Of a stretch of DNA of 64,000 nt, positions 9,227-19,551 are shown in pieces. Both the position numbers and the translations under genes were made by a program. Below the pieces are notes generated by a model that saw nothing but the letters and a program-made list of their open reading frames with translations, was not told the DNA's origin and made no database searches. Within the stretch, counting starts at the first letter, position 1, and each line of letters opens with the position of its first letter. The DNA comes from Chrysemys picta bellii (taxonomy: Eukaryota; Chordata; Testudines; Emydidae): assembly GCF_011386835.1 (NCBI RefSeq), contig NC_088796.1:27979011-28043010 (forward strand), read 5' to 3'.

Positions 9227-11769
9227 GACTGCTCTACAGCCAAAATGCTTCTGAAATAAATGTAGTCAAACTTTACTAATTCTGGGTCACTGAGAACAAA
9301 AATGATGCTTAAAATTGTTGATTGGCTCTAGTTTTCAAGATATGCTATTGGGTCAGTATATACGACCCTTGACTTGGGAATGGCGGAGGATAAGTGAGTT
9401 ATAAAGGGAAGGGATCTCAATTTAAACCAGAAATGACTAAAATACATCTTTGACTGGATCTATGAATAAATCTATGACTGGGTTTGGACAGTACTTGCTT
9501 TTTAGGCATAACAATGAATGATGCAATCTGAAGCTGGCATTGCGTCATACATGATATGAATTGCATCATGTTATTCCTAGACGTCATGGATGATGCAATC
9601 ATAACGAAGCTTACATCACTCTGCTGAACAAATTGCCCTATATCAGCTCTAGAAATCATACAGTGTCGTGCTCTCTTATTTGTCAGTGTTTGATTTTGCA
9701 AAGGGACACATTTCTGTTTAGCCAAAGTGAGCAGAGATGCCTCGTACTTGTGTGAACAGTGCCGATAACTTCTGCTATGTTTGTGGTGAAGTGACTTTTG
9801 CATCACAAAAGCGCAGTATAACCACTATGGTTAAGAAAGCCTATCACCTTTATTTTGGCTGCAAAATTGGAGATCAGGACAAGAGGTGGGCCCCACACAT
9901 ATGCTGCAACACTTGTGCAACAAATCTTCGCCAGTGGTTGAACAGGAAAAGGAAATCTATGCCTTTTGCAGTGCCAATGATTTGGAGAGAGCCAACAGAT
10001 CATACCAGCAATTGTTACTTCTGCCTCCAGTTGGGAAAGGTGTGTCAAAGAAGAAAAAGTGGACTGTGCATTATCCAAACATTCCATCAGCTATACGCCC
10101 AGTACCCCACGGAGAAGGACTGCCGGTTCCTGATGCACCAGAATCATTCTCACTTGAGTCAGACGAGGAAGAGGAAGAGGATGAAACTTCTGGTCCTGAA
10201 CCATCAATGTCACAGGACCCACATTTTCTCCCATCCTTCCCCTCTGAACCACACTTCATAACACAAGGTGAACTGAATGACCTTGTCAGGGATTTGGAAC
10301 TACACAAGAGTAAGGCAGAGCTGTTGGGCTCCAGACTACAGCAGTGGAATCTCCTGGCAGGTGATGTTAGGGTTTCCATGTTCCGTGACTGTCAAAAGGA
10401 TCTTGTCCCATTCTTCTTCATGGAAGGTGATCTTGTAGCCTGCAACAACATCGATGGTGTGATGGCAGCCCTCAACATCGTTCATGATCCAGATGAGTGG
10501 AGACTGTTCATTGATTCATCGAAGACGAGTCTTAAAGCTGTTTTACTGCATAATGGCAATGTTTTGCCATCAATTCCAGTTGGTCATGCAGTCCATATGA
10601 AGGAAACCTATGACAACATGAAACAACTTTTGAGGTGCATAAACTATGACCAACATCGGTGGCAGCTTTGTAGCGATTTGAAGGTTGTTGCTCTCTTGCT
10701 TGGTCTGCAGACTGGATACACAAAGTACTGCTGTTTTCTCTGCGAATGGAATAGTCGTGCAAGAGATTCCCACTATATCAAGAAAGACTGGCCACTCCAA
10801 CAGTCATTGGAGCCTGGGAGGAAAAGTGTTCAGCATCCACCACTTGTTAAATCAAGGAAGATTTTGTTACCATCCTTACACATCAAGCTGGGTCTGATGA
10901 AGAACTTTGTCAAGGCCATTGACAAAACACAAGCAGCTTTCAAGTACCTCCGTGGAAAATTTCCAAGGTTAAGTGAAGCTAAGATAAAGGAAGGTGTCTT
11001 TGTTGGTCCTCAGATTCGTGAACTTCTTCGAGATGATGCATTTGACCATGCACTTCGTGGCAAGGAAAAGACGGCATGGAAAGCCTTCCAGTTAGTGGCA
11101 ATAAATTTTCTCGGAAACAACAAGGCAGACAACTACAGGTTGTTGGTGGAAAACCTCCTCAAGGCATACAAAAGCCTTGGTTGCAACATGTCACTAAAGA
11201 TACATTTTTTGCACTCTCATCTAGATTTTTTTTCCACCGAACTGCGGAGCAGTGAGCGACGAGCACTGCGAGCGATTTCACCAGGACATTGCAACAATGG
11301 AGAAACACTATCAGGGCAAATGGAGCCCATCAATGCTTGCAGACTATTGTTGGACAGTGACAAGAGATGCTCCATTTAATGAATACAAGAGACAAGCCAA
11401 GAAGCGCCGAGTAGACACTGAATAGGACTAAACTATGTACATAATAGTTTTTGCCTTTTGTTTCATAATAAATTTTATTTATATAACCCTTTTGCTGATT
11501 TTTAAAGTGTTACATAAACAGGACAGGTAAAATAGTATCATGTAAAGCAACTATAAACACATGAAAAGACCTAGGTTTACAATTTATGATTAAAACTCTA
11601 CTATCTACACAATATACATAGACATAAAATGTAAAAACTTAAATATCTTAGAAACAGTAGCCAATCAGTTGTTTTAATTGTCATATTTGAATTCAGCACA
11701 TCAAAATACATAATAAATAGCACATTTTATCTCTGAAGCAGATGACTTCTCAAAAATTGTAGACCAGTG
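9227..11769 (+). mobile_element. DNA transposon nested in the 5' LTR; superfamily not assigned
   Basis: Left end GACTGCTCTACA (9227-9238) pairs imperfectly with right end TGTAGACCAGTG (11758-11769). A longer subterminal inverted similarity includes TGATTGGCTCTAG near 9322 against CAGTAGCCAATCA near 11655, and AAGATAT against ATATCTT. It encodes one protein (9737-11425), followed by an AATAAATT poly(A)-type site near 11468. Ends are inferred from the inverted similarity. A target duplication could not be fixed because the flanking LTR sequence is internally repetitive. Confidence 0.6.
9737..11425 (+). pseudogene. Transposon protein with N-terminal Cys clusters and a candidate RNase H-like core; two frameshifts
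   Basis: About 560 residues spread over three frame segments. Segment 1 (9737 to about 10030) starts MPRTC and has Cys clusters at residues 13/16 (CYVC), 42, 56/57/60 (HICCNTC) and 93/96 (CYFC), suggesting zinc-binding DNA recognition. The frame shifts by one near 10020-10035. Segment 2 (to about 11225) holds an acidic Ser/Glu linker, then FIDSSKTSLKAVLLHNGN (Asp codon 10513) and SDLKVVALLLGLQTGYTKYC (Asp codon 10675) with C-x2-C, and PSLHIKLGLMKNFVKAIDKT. A run of eight T (11226-11233) marks a second shift. Segment 3 (11243-11425) contains DEHCERFHQD and ends at TAG 11423. DDE-type catalysis (the two Asp plus Glu at 11261 or 11270) is inference. I recall similar proteins as widespread uncharacterised transposon products in animals. 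Confidence 0.75.
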
Positions 11770-11857
11770 TAATAAGTGAATATAATGGAATTTTAGGTAT
11801 ACTGCCTCCCCCATGGTCAGTGTCCAAGTCTCTGGCAGTAAGTTCAGGAGGAGGGGG

Positions 11858-13043
11858 TGACATTGTGCAGTCTATATGGTTTTATAAAAACATGATAAGT
11901 GAATATAATGTAACTGGGATAGTTTTAGAAAAATATGGTAATAAGTGAATATAACGTAATTGGGATATGCTTCGTGCAAAAGGTCTCTTGTAAGGTATCA
12001 TTACAAAGCTTATAATCTACTGAGTGTGATCATCTGATTTGTATAAATGTACCACTCTTGTATCTAAAACTAGAAATATAAAATATAACTCTGAGGGCCT
12101 ATTATAATTATGTAAAGTGTGGGCCATTAATGATGGTTTGGAATCTTGATGACTCCCATTGTCTGCAGATGGCTGTGTTTACCTGTGAGTCTTCCTGTAT
12201 ATGTGTGTGTGCTGGCAAGTGAGTAATGAAGTCTTGCAGTGACATGTGATCATGTCACCTGAACTGGAATCCATCTTTAACCTGGTGCTTTTCCAGTGAG
12301 GGGGGGTGGAAACCCAGAGGGACAAAGGGTTCCCACCTTATGCAAAAGATATATAAAGGGATTGAAGAGAACAAAGGAGAGAGAGGAGCCATCATGAAGA
12401 ATCCCCTAGCTATCACCTGAGCTGGAACAAGAGCTGTACCAGGGGAAAGAATTGTGCCCAGGCCTGGAAGGTGTCCAGTCTGAGAAAAAACTTACTGAAG
12501 CATCTCTGAGGGTGAGATTATCTGTATTTAGTTTGATTAGACAGATTTGCGCATTTTATTTTATTTTGCTTGGTGACTTACTTTGTTCTGTCTGTTACTA
12601 CTTGGAACCACTTAAATCCTACTTTCTGTATTTAATAAAATCAATTTTTATTTAGTAACTTACTCAGAGTATGTATTAATACCTGGGGGAGCAAACAACT
12701 GTGCATATCTCTCTATCAGTGTTATAGAGAGCGAACAATTTATGAGTTTGCCCTGCATAAGCTTTATGCAGGGTAAAACGGATTTATTTGGGTTTAGACC
12801 CCATTGGGAGATGGGCATCTGAGTGCTAAAGACAAGCACACTTCTGTGAGCTGTTTTCAGGTAAACTTGCAGCTCTAGGGCAAGTGATTCAGACCCTGGG
12901 TCTGTGCTGGAGCAGACGGGAATGTCTGGCTCAGCAAGACAGGGTGCTGGAGTCCTGAGCTGGCAGGGAAAATAGGAGCAGAGGTAGTCTTTGCACATCA
13001 GGTGGCAGCTCCCAAGGGGGTTTCTGTGATCCAACCCGTCACA
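11858..13043 (+). repeat. ERV 3' LTR, 1186 bp
   Basis: Begins TGACATTGTGCAG after the purine tract, two bases short of the TGTGAC start seen at 9186. It ends CCGTCACA, followed by GACCC. TATATAAA lies at 12350-12357 and AATAAA at 12634-12639, in the correct order for the + strand. An internal ~50-bp tandem duplication (ATAAGTGAATATAA at about 11894 and 11944) is present. The LTR at 46261-47388, reverse strand, is a related copy without that duplication. Confidence 0.85.
12350..12639 (+). promoter_or_regulatory. LTR promoter (TATATAAA) and poly(A) signal (AATAAA)
   Basis: TATATAAA 12350-12357 and AATAAA 12634-12639. The matching pair is seen in reverse in the copy at 46261-47388, which supports both being functional parts of the ancestral LTR. 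Confidence 0.6.
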
Positions 13044-13048
13044 GACCC

Positions 13049-14109
13049 ATTTACTTATCTGAGTTAGCATTGACGATAAGGGAGATAAATAAATCAGATC
13101 TTCCAAAGAAAAAGGCCTCCCCCAGGTCTACCTACATTCCACTGCCTTTGCTTCTCCTTTTTACATTTGCATTTGTTTGATTTACATTGTATTTTTTGTC
13201 TTTCTGTTTTTTTCCCCAAGTTTATTACCTGGCAACACATGCCCAAACCACAGTACTTGAAGTAATTTGAACCACCATTAAAATTAGGCTCAATGTATGA
13301 ACCAAAGAGTGCAAGCTCACCTCCTCTGGTACACACCACCATGGTGTCTCCAGTGCCTATATAGTACTGTCACCAATTTCCTGTTGTTCAACTATTAGTT
13401 AGAGCAATTGGTCCCCATTGCTCATTTTAATTATTAATTTCATGTAGTGCCCAATGTCCAGGACCTTATAGCCTTGCTAACTACAAATTTTCATCCTCAA
13501 CTTTCTTAATTCCCTCTTCCAATAGGGTGGTCCAGATAAGTGTTCTATTTAACAATCCCCTGCTTTATTTCTTCTATATCCTGTATTAGAGGTTACACAC
13601 AATGGAATACATATTACTAATAGTTAATGCCTCTTCTGCAAGGATAAAGTACTAATCCTCTCCTCCTTTTTAATGGTTTGATTAATTTATTAGCAGGGAT
13701 CCCATTTTTCCATGATAAAAAAAAAAAAAAAAGAACAATTGCCTGAAACCCCCCCCATAAAAATCTGTGTTTTTCTGCGATTAAAACGAAAGCCTGAACT
13801 TTAGTTTCCCTAGCCACAATATACATAGGTATCGATTGAACATAATGTTTTATTGATATATTTACAATTTTAAATCAAGTTCAAAGCCTAGCAATGCCAT
13901 CAATCATTGTAATAAAATAAAATTAATAGAATTGCAATTTGTATTTCTTATATATACCAAATACTTCTATGTCTGTATTCTATATTTTCAGAAAATTGTT
14001 TTTAATACACAAAAAATAAAGTGAAAATTGCTTTTATATTAACATTACTCACTTTGAGTTAGTCCTCGAGGCTGAAGTAAAATTTGAGATGCATTAAAAC
14101 AGAACCCCT
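13049..14109. other. AT-rich interval with no recognised feature
   Basis: Includes an A run at about 13718-13732 and a C run near 13750. Small minus-strand frames (13094-13342, 13617-13826) are low-complexity and unsupported. Confidence 0.5.
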
Positions 14110-15145
14110 TGTGACAGGGTCCCCTGGGTGCAACCTAGTCTGTGGGACCACTGAGCTCCCCCAAACCCACCAACCTAGGTTGCCTCTCACACTTTGATGC
14201 AAAGCTACAAACCTCTACTAGGCACTGCACTTACACAGACATCCACAGGCAGGGCCACACCCAACTGTGTTACACAAATGATCTCCTTGTCACACATGAA
14301 CCAACAATAGGGAGGCTCCAGCCAATTCCCCCAGCTCCCCAGCCTTGCACTCCAGAACTGTACCATTTTGCACATGTCAGAAGCCTGGCCAGTGTAAGTT
14401 CATTATCCAGCTCGCCCCTCCCTCAATGTGGAGTGGACACACACTAGCCTTTGTAAACTGAGCTGAGATTTCCCAAATACTTCAACCAAAACTCACTGTT
14501 ATAGGTAAAATATAAAACAGATTTATTAACTACTATAAGTGGCAAGCATAGAGATCAGAGCTGATTACTTAAGAAATAAAAATAAATTTGCAGTCTAAGT
14601 TCTACAAAGTAATCAGGATTTGAATCAAGCAGTGTCTCACCCTGACATATGGTACAAGCAGATTACAGATCCTCAATACACAGACTGGGACTCTTTTCCA
14701 GCCTGGGACCATCCTTCCCCAGTTCAAAGCCTTTGTCCTCCAGACTTTCCTCCAGATGTTGAGTTGAGGAGAGAGGCCAAGTGACGATGTCACTCTCTCT
14801 TATAGTTTCTTCCAGCTTGCTAGAAAAATCCTTGCTGTGACGTGGGCATTAGAAAGCCCCCATTGGTCAAGCAGTCTCCATTGCATATGTGCTCTCTCTG
14901 AGAAGTCTCTGGGATGGCATTTGGGAGAGTGGATTCCCTTTAATGGGCCATCAGCACATGTCTGTCTGGTCCTTTATGGCAATTGAAAGGTTGGCTGTGG
15001 GCATCTCCCAACCTCACAACATATTTCAGTAACACATATAGCAATACTTCATAACGTCACATACAGTGATAGAACATACAATCCAACTGGATATTAATGT
15101 TCACCCGATCAGACTTTTAAAATGATACCTCACAAGGCAGACTTT
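14110..15145 (-). repeat. Retroviral-type LTR, reverse orientation, probably truncated on its right
   Basis: Starts TGTGACAGGGTCCCC, the reverse complement of a ...GTCACA end. Read on the minus strand, an AATAAA (within ATTTATTAAC, about 14521) marks the poly(A) site. The 53880-53920 stretch of another reverse LTR shares ATACCTCACAAGGCA with about 15124, giving independent family support. No matching TGTGAC terminus or target duplication was found at the right, so the 5' part seems lost. The ~100-codon frame at 14142-14447 is not a gene. Confidence 0.65.
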
Positions 15146-15933
15146 ATGTAGGCACCTTTTACTAGAGGGGCCTCTGAACTTTATTGGGAGTGTTCCAGGG
15201 GAAAAGCCTGTGTGCTGCAATCTAGCCTCAGAGACTACAACTCCCATGATGCCTTGGGGAAAGAGGGGGAGACTTCCTTGTGCAGGGAGAGCAGGTGGTG
15301 GACTCCATTTTGGGAAAAGGAGTGAGATTGCTGCTGTGGAGCTCTGTCCATACCAGGAGCTGCTGCTGAGAGCTTCAGAGGCTGTTGGTGACTTCACTGG
15401 AGTCAGAGTAGAGACCATTCCTATGGCTAGAGCTGACTGAGATGGGCCTGCAGTGAAGGACTGTGAGTAACCGCCACTCTGGTTTGGGAAAATACTAGCA
15501 AGGGAAGAGGCACAGCAGAGACTGAGTCTGAGGAGAGGCAGCGTGATCTTCCCACCGAACCAGGACCCAGAGCTGCTGACCTTTGGTAGATCCAGCTCCA
15601 ATCGTCAGTGGAGTTGTGCAGCTTGTTGCCTTGGCTGGACTGATGCACAGAACCAAAGAGTGCTGTCTCCAGCTGCAGATCTTCCAGCGCGCCCACTCAA
15701 GCAAGTGCCTAGGACTCTGAAATCCAGAGGAGTGTACACTCCGGGGTGGGGTAAATGGTGGCAGTGTAAATGCCAGTTACATAAGTTTCATTTATTACTG
15801 TATAATATGTTTGTTAATTGATTTTATTCAACTGCCCCCCTGTGGATTTAAATTAGTAGTGACATATAATCTTACAGTGTTATACCCTGATTTTTTAAGT
15901 TGTTAAGTAAAGGTGTGTTAGCTCTAATTTAAG
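15146..15933. repeat. Repeat-like, GC-moderate segment, unclassified
   Basis: Contains GACTACAACTCCCATGATGCC (about 15231), wording I associate with LTR or promoter-type repeats, followed by a GC-richer stretch open in several frames on both strands (15101-15601 minus, 15543-15821 plus). The overlapping frames share no family motif, so I do not call a gene. The last ~150 bp are AT-rich. Confidence 0.35.
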
Positions 15934-15935
15934 TA

Positions 15936-16470
15936 CACCTCTACCCTGATATAACGCGGTCCTCGGGAGCCAAAAATCCCTACCGCGTTATAGGTGAAAC
16001 CCCGTTATATTGGGGTAGCAGCGGCAGGGCTCCAGCGGTGATTTAAAGAGCTCCTGGCTCCAACCGCTGCGGGGAGCCTGGGCCCTTTAAATCGCCGGCC
16101 GAGCACCACTGCCGGAGCCCCAGGGTAGCAGCGGCAGGGCTTTGACAATGATTTAAAGGGCCCGGGGCGCCCCACAGCGGCCAGAGCTCCGAGCCCTTTA
16201 AAGCGCCGGCCGAGTCCTGCTGACGCAGCCCCGGGGTAGCAGCAGCAGGGTTTCAGCGGTGATTTAAAGAGCTCCAGGCTCCGGCCGCTGCAGGGAGCCT
16301 GGGTCCTTTAAATCGCCGGCTGATCCCCGCTGCCGCTGCTCCGGGGTAGCGGCGGCAGGGCTCCAGCGGTGATTTATAGGGCCCGGGGCTCCCTGCAGCA
16401 GCCGGAGCCCTGGGATTACCTCGCTATATGCCCGTGTTATATTGGGTTGTGTTATATCGGGTTAGAGATG
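15936..16470 (+). mobile_element. Tc1/mariner (Tigger-like) MITE, TA target duplication, internally expanded
   Basis: TA flanks both sides (15934-15935, 16471-16472). The left end, CACCTCTACCCTGATATAAC, pairs with the right end GTTATATCGGGTTAGAGATG. A second copy at 58670-58857 (reverse) has the same ends and the shared CTCGGGAGCCAAAAA block, but only 188 bp. The extra length here is a GC-rich tandem array. Confidence 0.8.
16012..16414. repeat. 110-bp tandem array, about 3.6 units, inside the MITE
   Basis: The unit start GGGTAGC(A/G)GC(G/A)GCAGGG recurs with GTAGC at 16015, 16125, 16236 and 16346, a period of 110-111 bp. Each unit holds (T)GATTTA(A/T)AG and, in the first three, CCTTTAAA(T/G)CGCCGGC, which are partly self-complementary. 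Confidence 0.85.
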
Positions 16471-16472
16471 TA

Positions 16473-16863
16473 TATTGGATGTATATTATTTATAATTGGT
16501 ATTTTTGAGTTACACGTATGCTACAGATTATATTACTATTATTATTAGAATAGCTTTATTCCTGGTGGTTCCCAAGGCACACCATTGAATGTGTACAGGG
16601 GCCAGCCAGGTGGAGGCACCGCCAATTTTAAATTCCTTTAGCATGTGTTTAGCTATGTACATTTAAAGTGCATTCAAAAATCAACCACAAGAGCAGGAGG
16701 TTATGCTCATTGAATAAGTGACACTGGTACTATGAGTAAAATTTAGTTAATAGTTAATATATGTTTTTAGTTTTTCACAAAATGTAAAAACGGAAGATTC
16801 TCTGTAAAAATGTAAATTCTGTGTTTTTCTGGGGCAAATGGATTTCTAGAATCCCTGTTTATT
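16473..16863. other. AT-rich interval, nothing recognised
   Basis: Contains ATT microsatellite-like text near 16530. No feature supported. Confidence 0.5.
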
Positions 16864-16871
16864 AGTTAGAC

Positions 16872-17183
16872 CAGGGGTTGGCAACCTTTCAGAAGTGGTG
16901 TGCTGAGACTTCATTTATTCACTCTAATTTAAGGTTTCGCGTACCAGTAATACATTCTTAACGTTTTTTGAAGATCTCTTTCTATAAGTCTGTAATATAT
17001 AACTAAACTATTATTGTATGTAAAGTAAATAAGGTTTTTAAAATGTTTAAGAAGCTTCATTTAAAATTAAATTAAAATGCAGAGCCCCCCGGACCGGTGG
17101 CCAGGGTCCGGGTAGTGTGAATGCCACTGAAAATCAGCTCGTGTGCCGCCTTTGGCACGCATGCCAGAGGTTGCCTAGCCCTG
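16872..17183. mobile_element. hAT-family MITE, 312 bp
   Basis: Terminal inverted repeats CAGGGGTTGGCAACCT and AGGTTGCCTAGCCCTG. The 8-bp flanks are AGTTAGAC and AGTTAACT, only partly matching, so the duplication is decayed. No ORF. Confidence 0.8.
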
Positions 17184-17479
17184 AGTTAACTCTCTAACTT
17201 GAAGGTTTAATTTTTTAATTTTTGCAGAATTTTATAGGGAGACCCCAATTTCTGTGCTATCCAGTATGTTTTCCATAGTGTCCCTTCTGGCTCTATAGTT
17301 GTAGTGTCTTTGGAATATACCTTCCACTGGATCCTGCCTTACTTTTGTGGTGGTTTAGAACTGGGGAATTAGTGACTGGAGTGTTCTGTGCCTTGGGACC
17401 ATTTACACACACTCCACCTCAGGACACACAATGTTGTAAGCCTCCATTGCTTTATGGCTGCAAATTTGCAAGATAAAAA
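17184..17479. other. Spacer, nothing recognised
   Basis: AT-rich sequence between a hAT MITE and the retroelement fragment. No feature supported. Confidence 0.45.
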
Positions 17480-18165
17480 GGGAAGAAACCATGTTTTGTG
17501 GGTTTTTTTGTTGTTGTTGTTTTTTTTTTTTTAATTTACCTTTGTGATCTTTGAGTTGGCTTGCATGAACCCAATTCTGCCCTTTACTTTCCAGGTCCAC
17601 CAAATATAGGAGGGGCCAAGTCGATCTAACACTAAGCGTGACCTGTACCACTTTGCCTTTGGGAAAGGGTGATAAGGAGCTTGATCCTGGATTATGACTT
17701 TAGATCCCACTTGATGCTCAGTTAGGTCTCCTTTGGCATTGAACCACGCCTTGGTCTTCTTTTCCTCCATCTCATCAGTTGGATCTGTAAATTCTGCATT
17801 TGCGAATCCTGAACCCAGGATTCTGACAGGGCCACCATAACCAAATGGACAGGAACTGGGTTGGTTATATCCTCCTGCAATCTCACTGGCCTTCCCATTG
17901 AGACTTCTAACAATGACTCCACTTCCTCCTGAATTGGACCTATGTATTTCTCAGGTACCAGATACTGCCTCTGGGGTGGTGGGTCCTCTCTTTCATGTAA
18001 AATGTGGGTGTTCATCTGACTACATTCCAGTTTAGATTTGGCCCATATCTCTAAACAAGGTCTCCAATAGGTGGGGTACCCATGCAGGTGTGTTCCGTTC
18101 ATATTGTACAGCTATTTCCTGTGCATTTTTAATTGATTCCATAGCTGCAGCCTTGGACGTGACAC
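17480..18165 (-). pseudogene. Decayed retroelement pol fragment with integrase C-terminal-like region
   Basis: On the minus strand, 17770 down to about 17531 reads with a KVIIQDQAPYHPFPKAKWY stretch and then a LGPSYIW segment. The next frame at about 17651-17540 gives a WVHASQLKDHKGK tail. The order (K)W-x-R..LGP..Y..(W)VHASQLK matches the SH3-like C-terminal domain of retroviral or Gypsy integrases. At least one frameshift and upstream stops are seen, and the higher-coordinate part (17722-18165) is open but matches no domain I can name. A low-complexity A/Q run (T run at 17520-17532) closes the 3' side. Confidence 0.45.
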
Positions 18166-18187
18166 CTCCATCCTCATTCCCCTAAGG

Positions 18188-18695
18188 CAGTGGTTCTCAA
18201 ACATATTTGATCAGCCCCCCTTTCTTTGTGTCTATAGTCATTTAGCCTCCCCCTCCCCCAAGTACATATACTTCCCACCCAGCTCTGAAGGCAGAGAAGA
18301 GAGCAGCGGTTGCTGGCTGGGTGCCCAGCTCTGAAGACAGCACCATGCCAGCAGCAGCACAGAAGTAAGGGCGTCACTATCACTTTTCACAGCTGACTGA
18401 GTTCCCCATTGCCACCTACTTCTGCGCTGCTGCTGCCACCCTAGCGCTGACAGACAGAGCCCTGCTGCCTCCAGGTGAAGGATTGGCTCTGGGGGAGAGC
18501 CTGAGCCCAAGTGGCTGGGCTCTGGCTGTCCCCTCTATCCCCGCCTCCTGGGTGTGCACAGCTCTTCTACACGAGCCCCAGCCACCTAGGGCTGATAGCC
18601 AGAGCTCTTAAAAAAATAGCACACAGCTCGCACCTTCCTTGACACACTTCCATGCCTCCCATTGGGAGGCCCGCCCCATAGTTTGAGAACCACTG
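18188..18695. mobile_element. hAT-family MITE, 508 bp, 8-bp target duplication
   Basis: Ends CAGTGGTTCTCAAAC and GTTTGAGAACCACTG are exact inverted repeats. Flanks CCCTAAGG (18180-18187) and GCCTAAGG (18696-18703) agree at 7 of 8 positions, the hAT target-duplication length. No transposase. Open frames inside are GC-rich accidents. Confidence 0.9.
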
Positions 18696-18703
18696 GCCTA
18701 AGG

Positions 18704-19038
18704 CATTGTTAGCCAAACTCTCCTCAGGATACACTTTTAAGGACACAATATTTATACAAACAGAACCCCTCCCACACACAACCTAGCTCTAACCCAGTCT
18801 CCAGGCACAAGCCTGAGAAAGAGATTGGCCTTGCACAGTGACTTAAGAGTCAACAAACTATGACTCTTTTAGACCAGCTGTGGAGGTCAATTCTAGGTTG
18901 AAGCGGAGCCTACTGACAACCTCTTGCTCCCCAGCCACAAATTATCTACTTTGGGGACTGCCCCCTCAAGTGCCTCACCTGACCTCAGCTGCCATCATGT
19001 CTAAGAGAAAGAGCCATGCCCCAAATAATTTAGGGATT
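18704..19038. other. Interval with no recognised feature
   Basis: No repeat or coding signal beyond a short open frame at 18880-19086 without motifs. Confidence 0.45.
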
Positions 19039-19551
19039 TATAGATCAAAGTATCAGAGAGGTAGCTGTGTTAGTCTGAATCTGTAAAAAGCAACAGAGAG
19101 TCCTGTGGCACCTTTGAGACTAACAGAAGTACTGGGAGCATAAGCTTTCGTGGGTAAGAACCTCACTTCTTCAGATGCAAGTAATGGAAATCTCCAGAGG
19201 CAGGTATATATCAGTGTGGAGTTAACGAGGTTAGTTCAATCAGGGAGGGTGAGGTGCTCTGCTAGCAGTTGAGGTGTGAACACCAAGGGAGGAGATAGCC
19301 ATTGGCTATCCAACTACAGAAACAGTTTCTCCTCCCTTGGTGTTCACACCTCAACTGCTAGCAGAGCACCTCACCCTCCCTGATTGAACTAACCTCGTTA
19401 ACTCCACACTGATATATACCTGCCTCTGGAGATTTCCATTACTTGCATCTGAAGAAGTGAGGTTCTTACCCACGAAAGCTTATGCTCCCAGTACTTCTGT
19501 TAGTCTCAAAGGTGCCACAGGACCCTCTGTTGCTTTTTATAGATCAAAGTA
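19039..19551 (-). mobile_element. PLE inverted tail dimer with 14-bp target duplication
   Basis: TATAGATCAAAGTA at 19039-19052 and 19538-19551 bounds the insertion. The left arm (19053 to about 19296) is the reverse-complement PLE tail with its complete end (AGAGAGGTAGCTGTGTTAGTC). The right arm (about 19327-19537) is the same tail forward, stopping at GTTGCTTTT and so lacking the final ~35 bp. A ~30-bp centre containing GGCTATCCAACTACAGAAAC separates them. The arms are nearly identical over more than 200 bp, so the insertion is young or gene-converted. Confidence 0.88.

Larger units (their letters stand above)
9181..13048 (+). mobile_element. ERV remnant with nested DNA transposon, bracketed by GACCC
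   Basis: GACCC at 9181-9185 and at 13044-13048 flank the whole block as a 5-bp retroviral target duplication. At the left, 9186-9226 is the first 41 bp of an LTR (TGTGACATTGTGCAGTC...). At the right, 11858-13043 is a full LTR starting with the same bases and ending CGTCACA. A short polypurine tract, AGGAGGAGGGGG (11847-11857), precedes the right LTR. In between, 9227-11769 is a DNA transposon. 11770 to about 11846 is a scrap of LTR and ERV interior. The 5' LTR is therefore truncated or deleted after or during transposon insertion. Confidence 0.75.

Noticed and set aside
9186..11897. The 40-bp direct repeat around the nested transposon as its target duplication
   Set aside because: Both copies are the start of the same LTR, and the right one is preceded by a polypurine tract. 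It is better explained as 5' and 3' LTR starts.
12660..13106. 148-codon minus-strand frame
   Set aside because: It lies within the ERV LTR 11858-13043 and crosses its end. A similar frame is seen in the sister LTR at 46148-46443 only because the sequences are related.
14142..14447. 101-codon frame as a gene
   Set aside because: It lies wholly inside a reverse LTR.
15101..15821. 166- and 92-codon frames as host exons
   Set aside because: They overlap on opposite strands, show no domain and no convincing splice sites, and lie next to LTR-like text.
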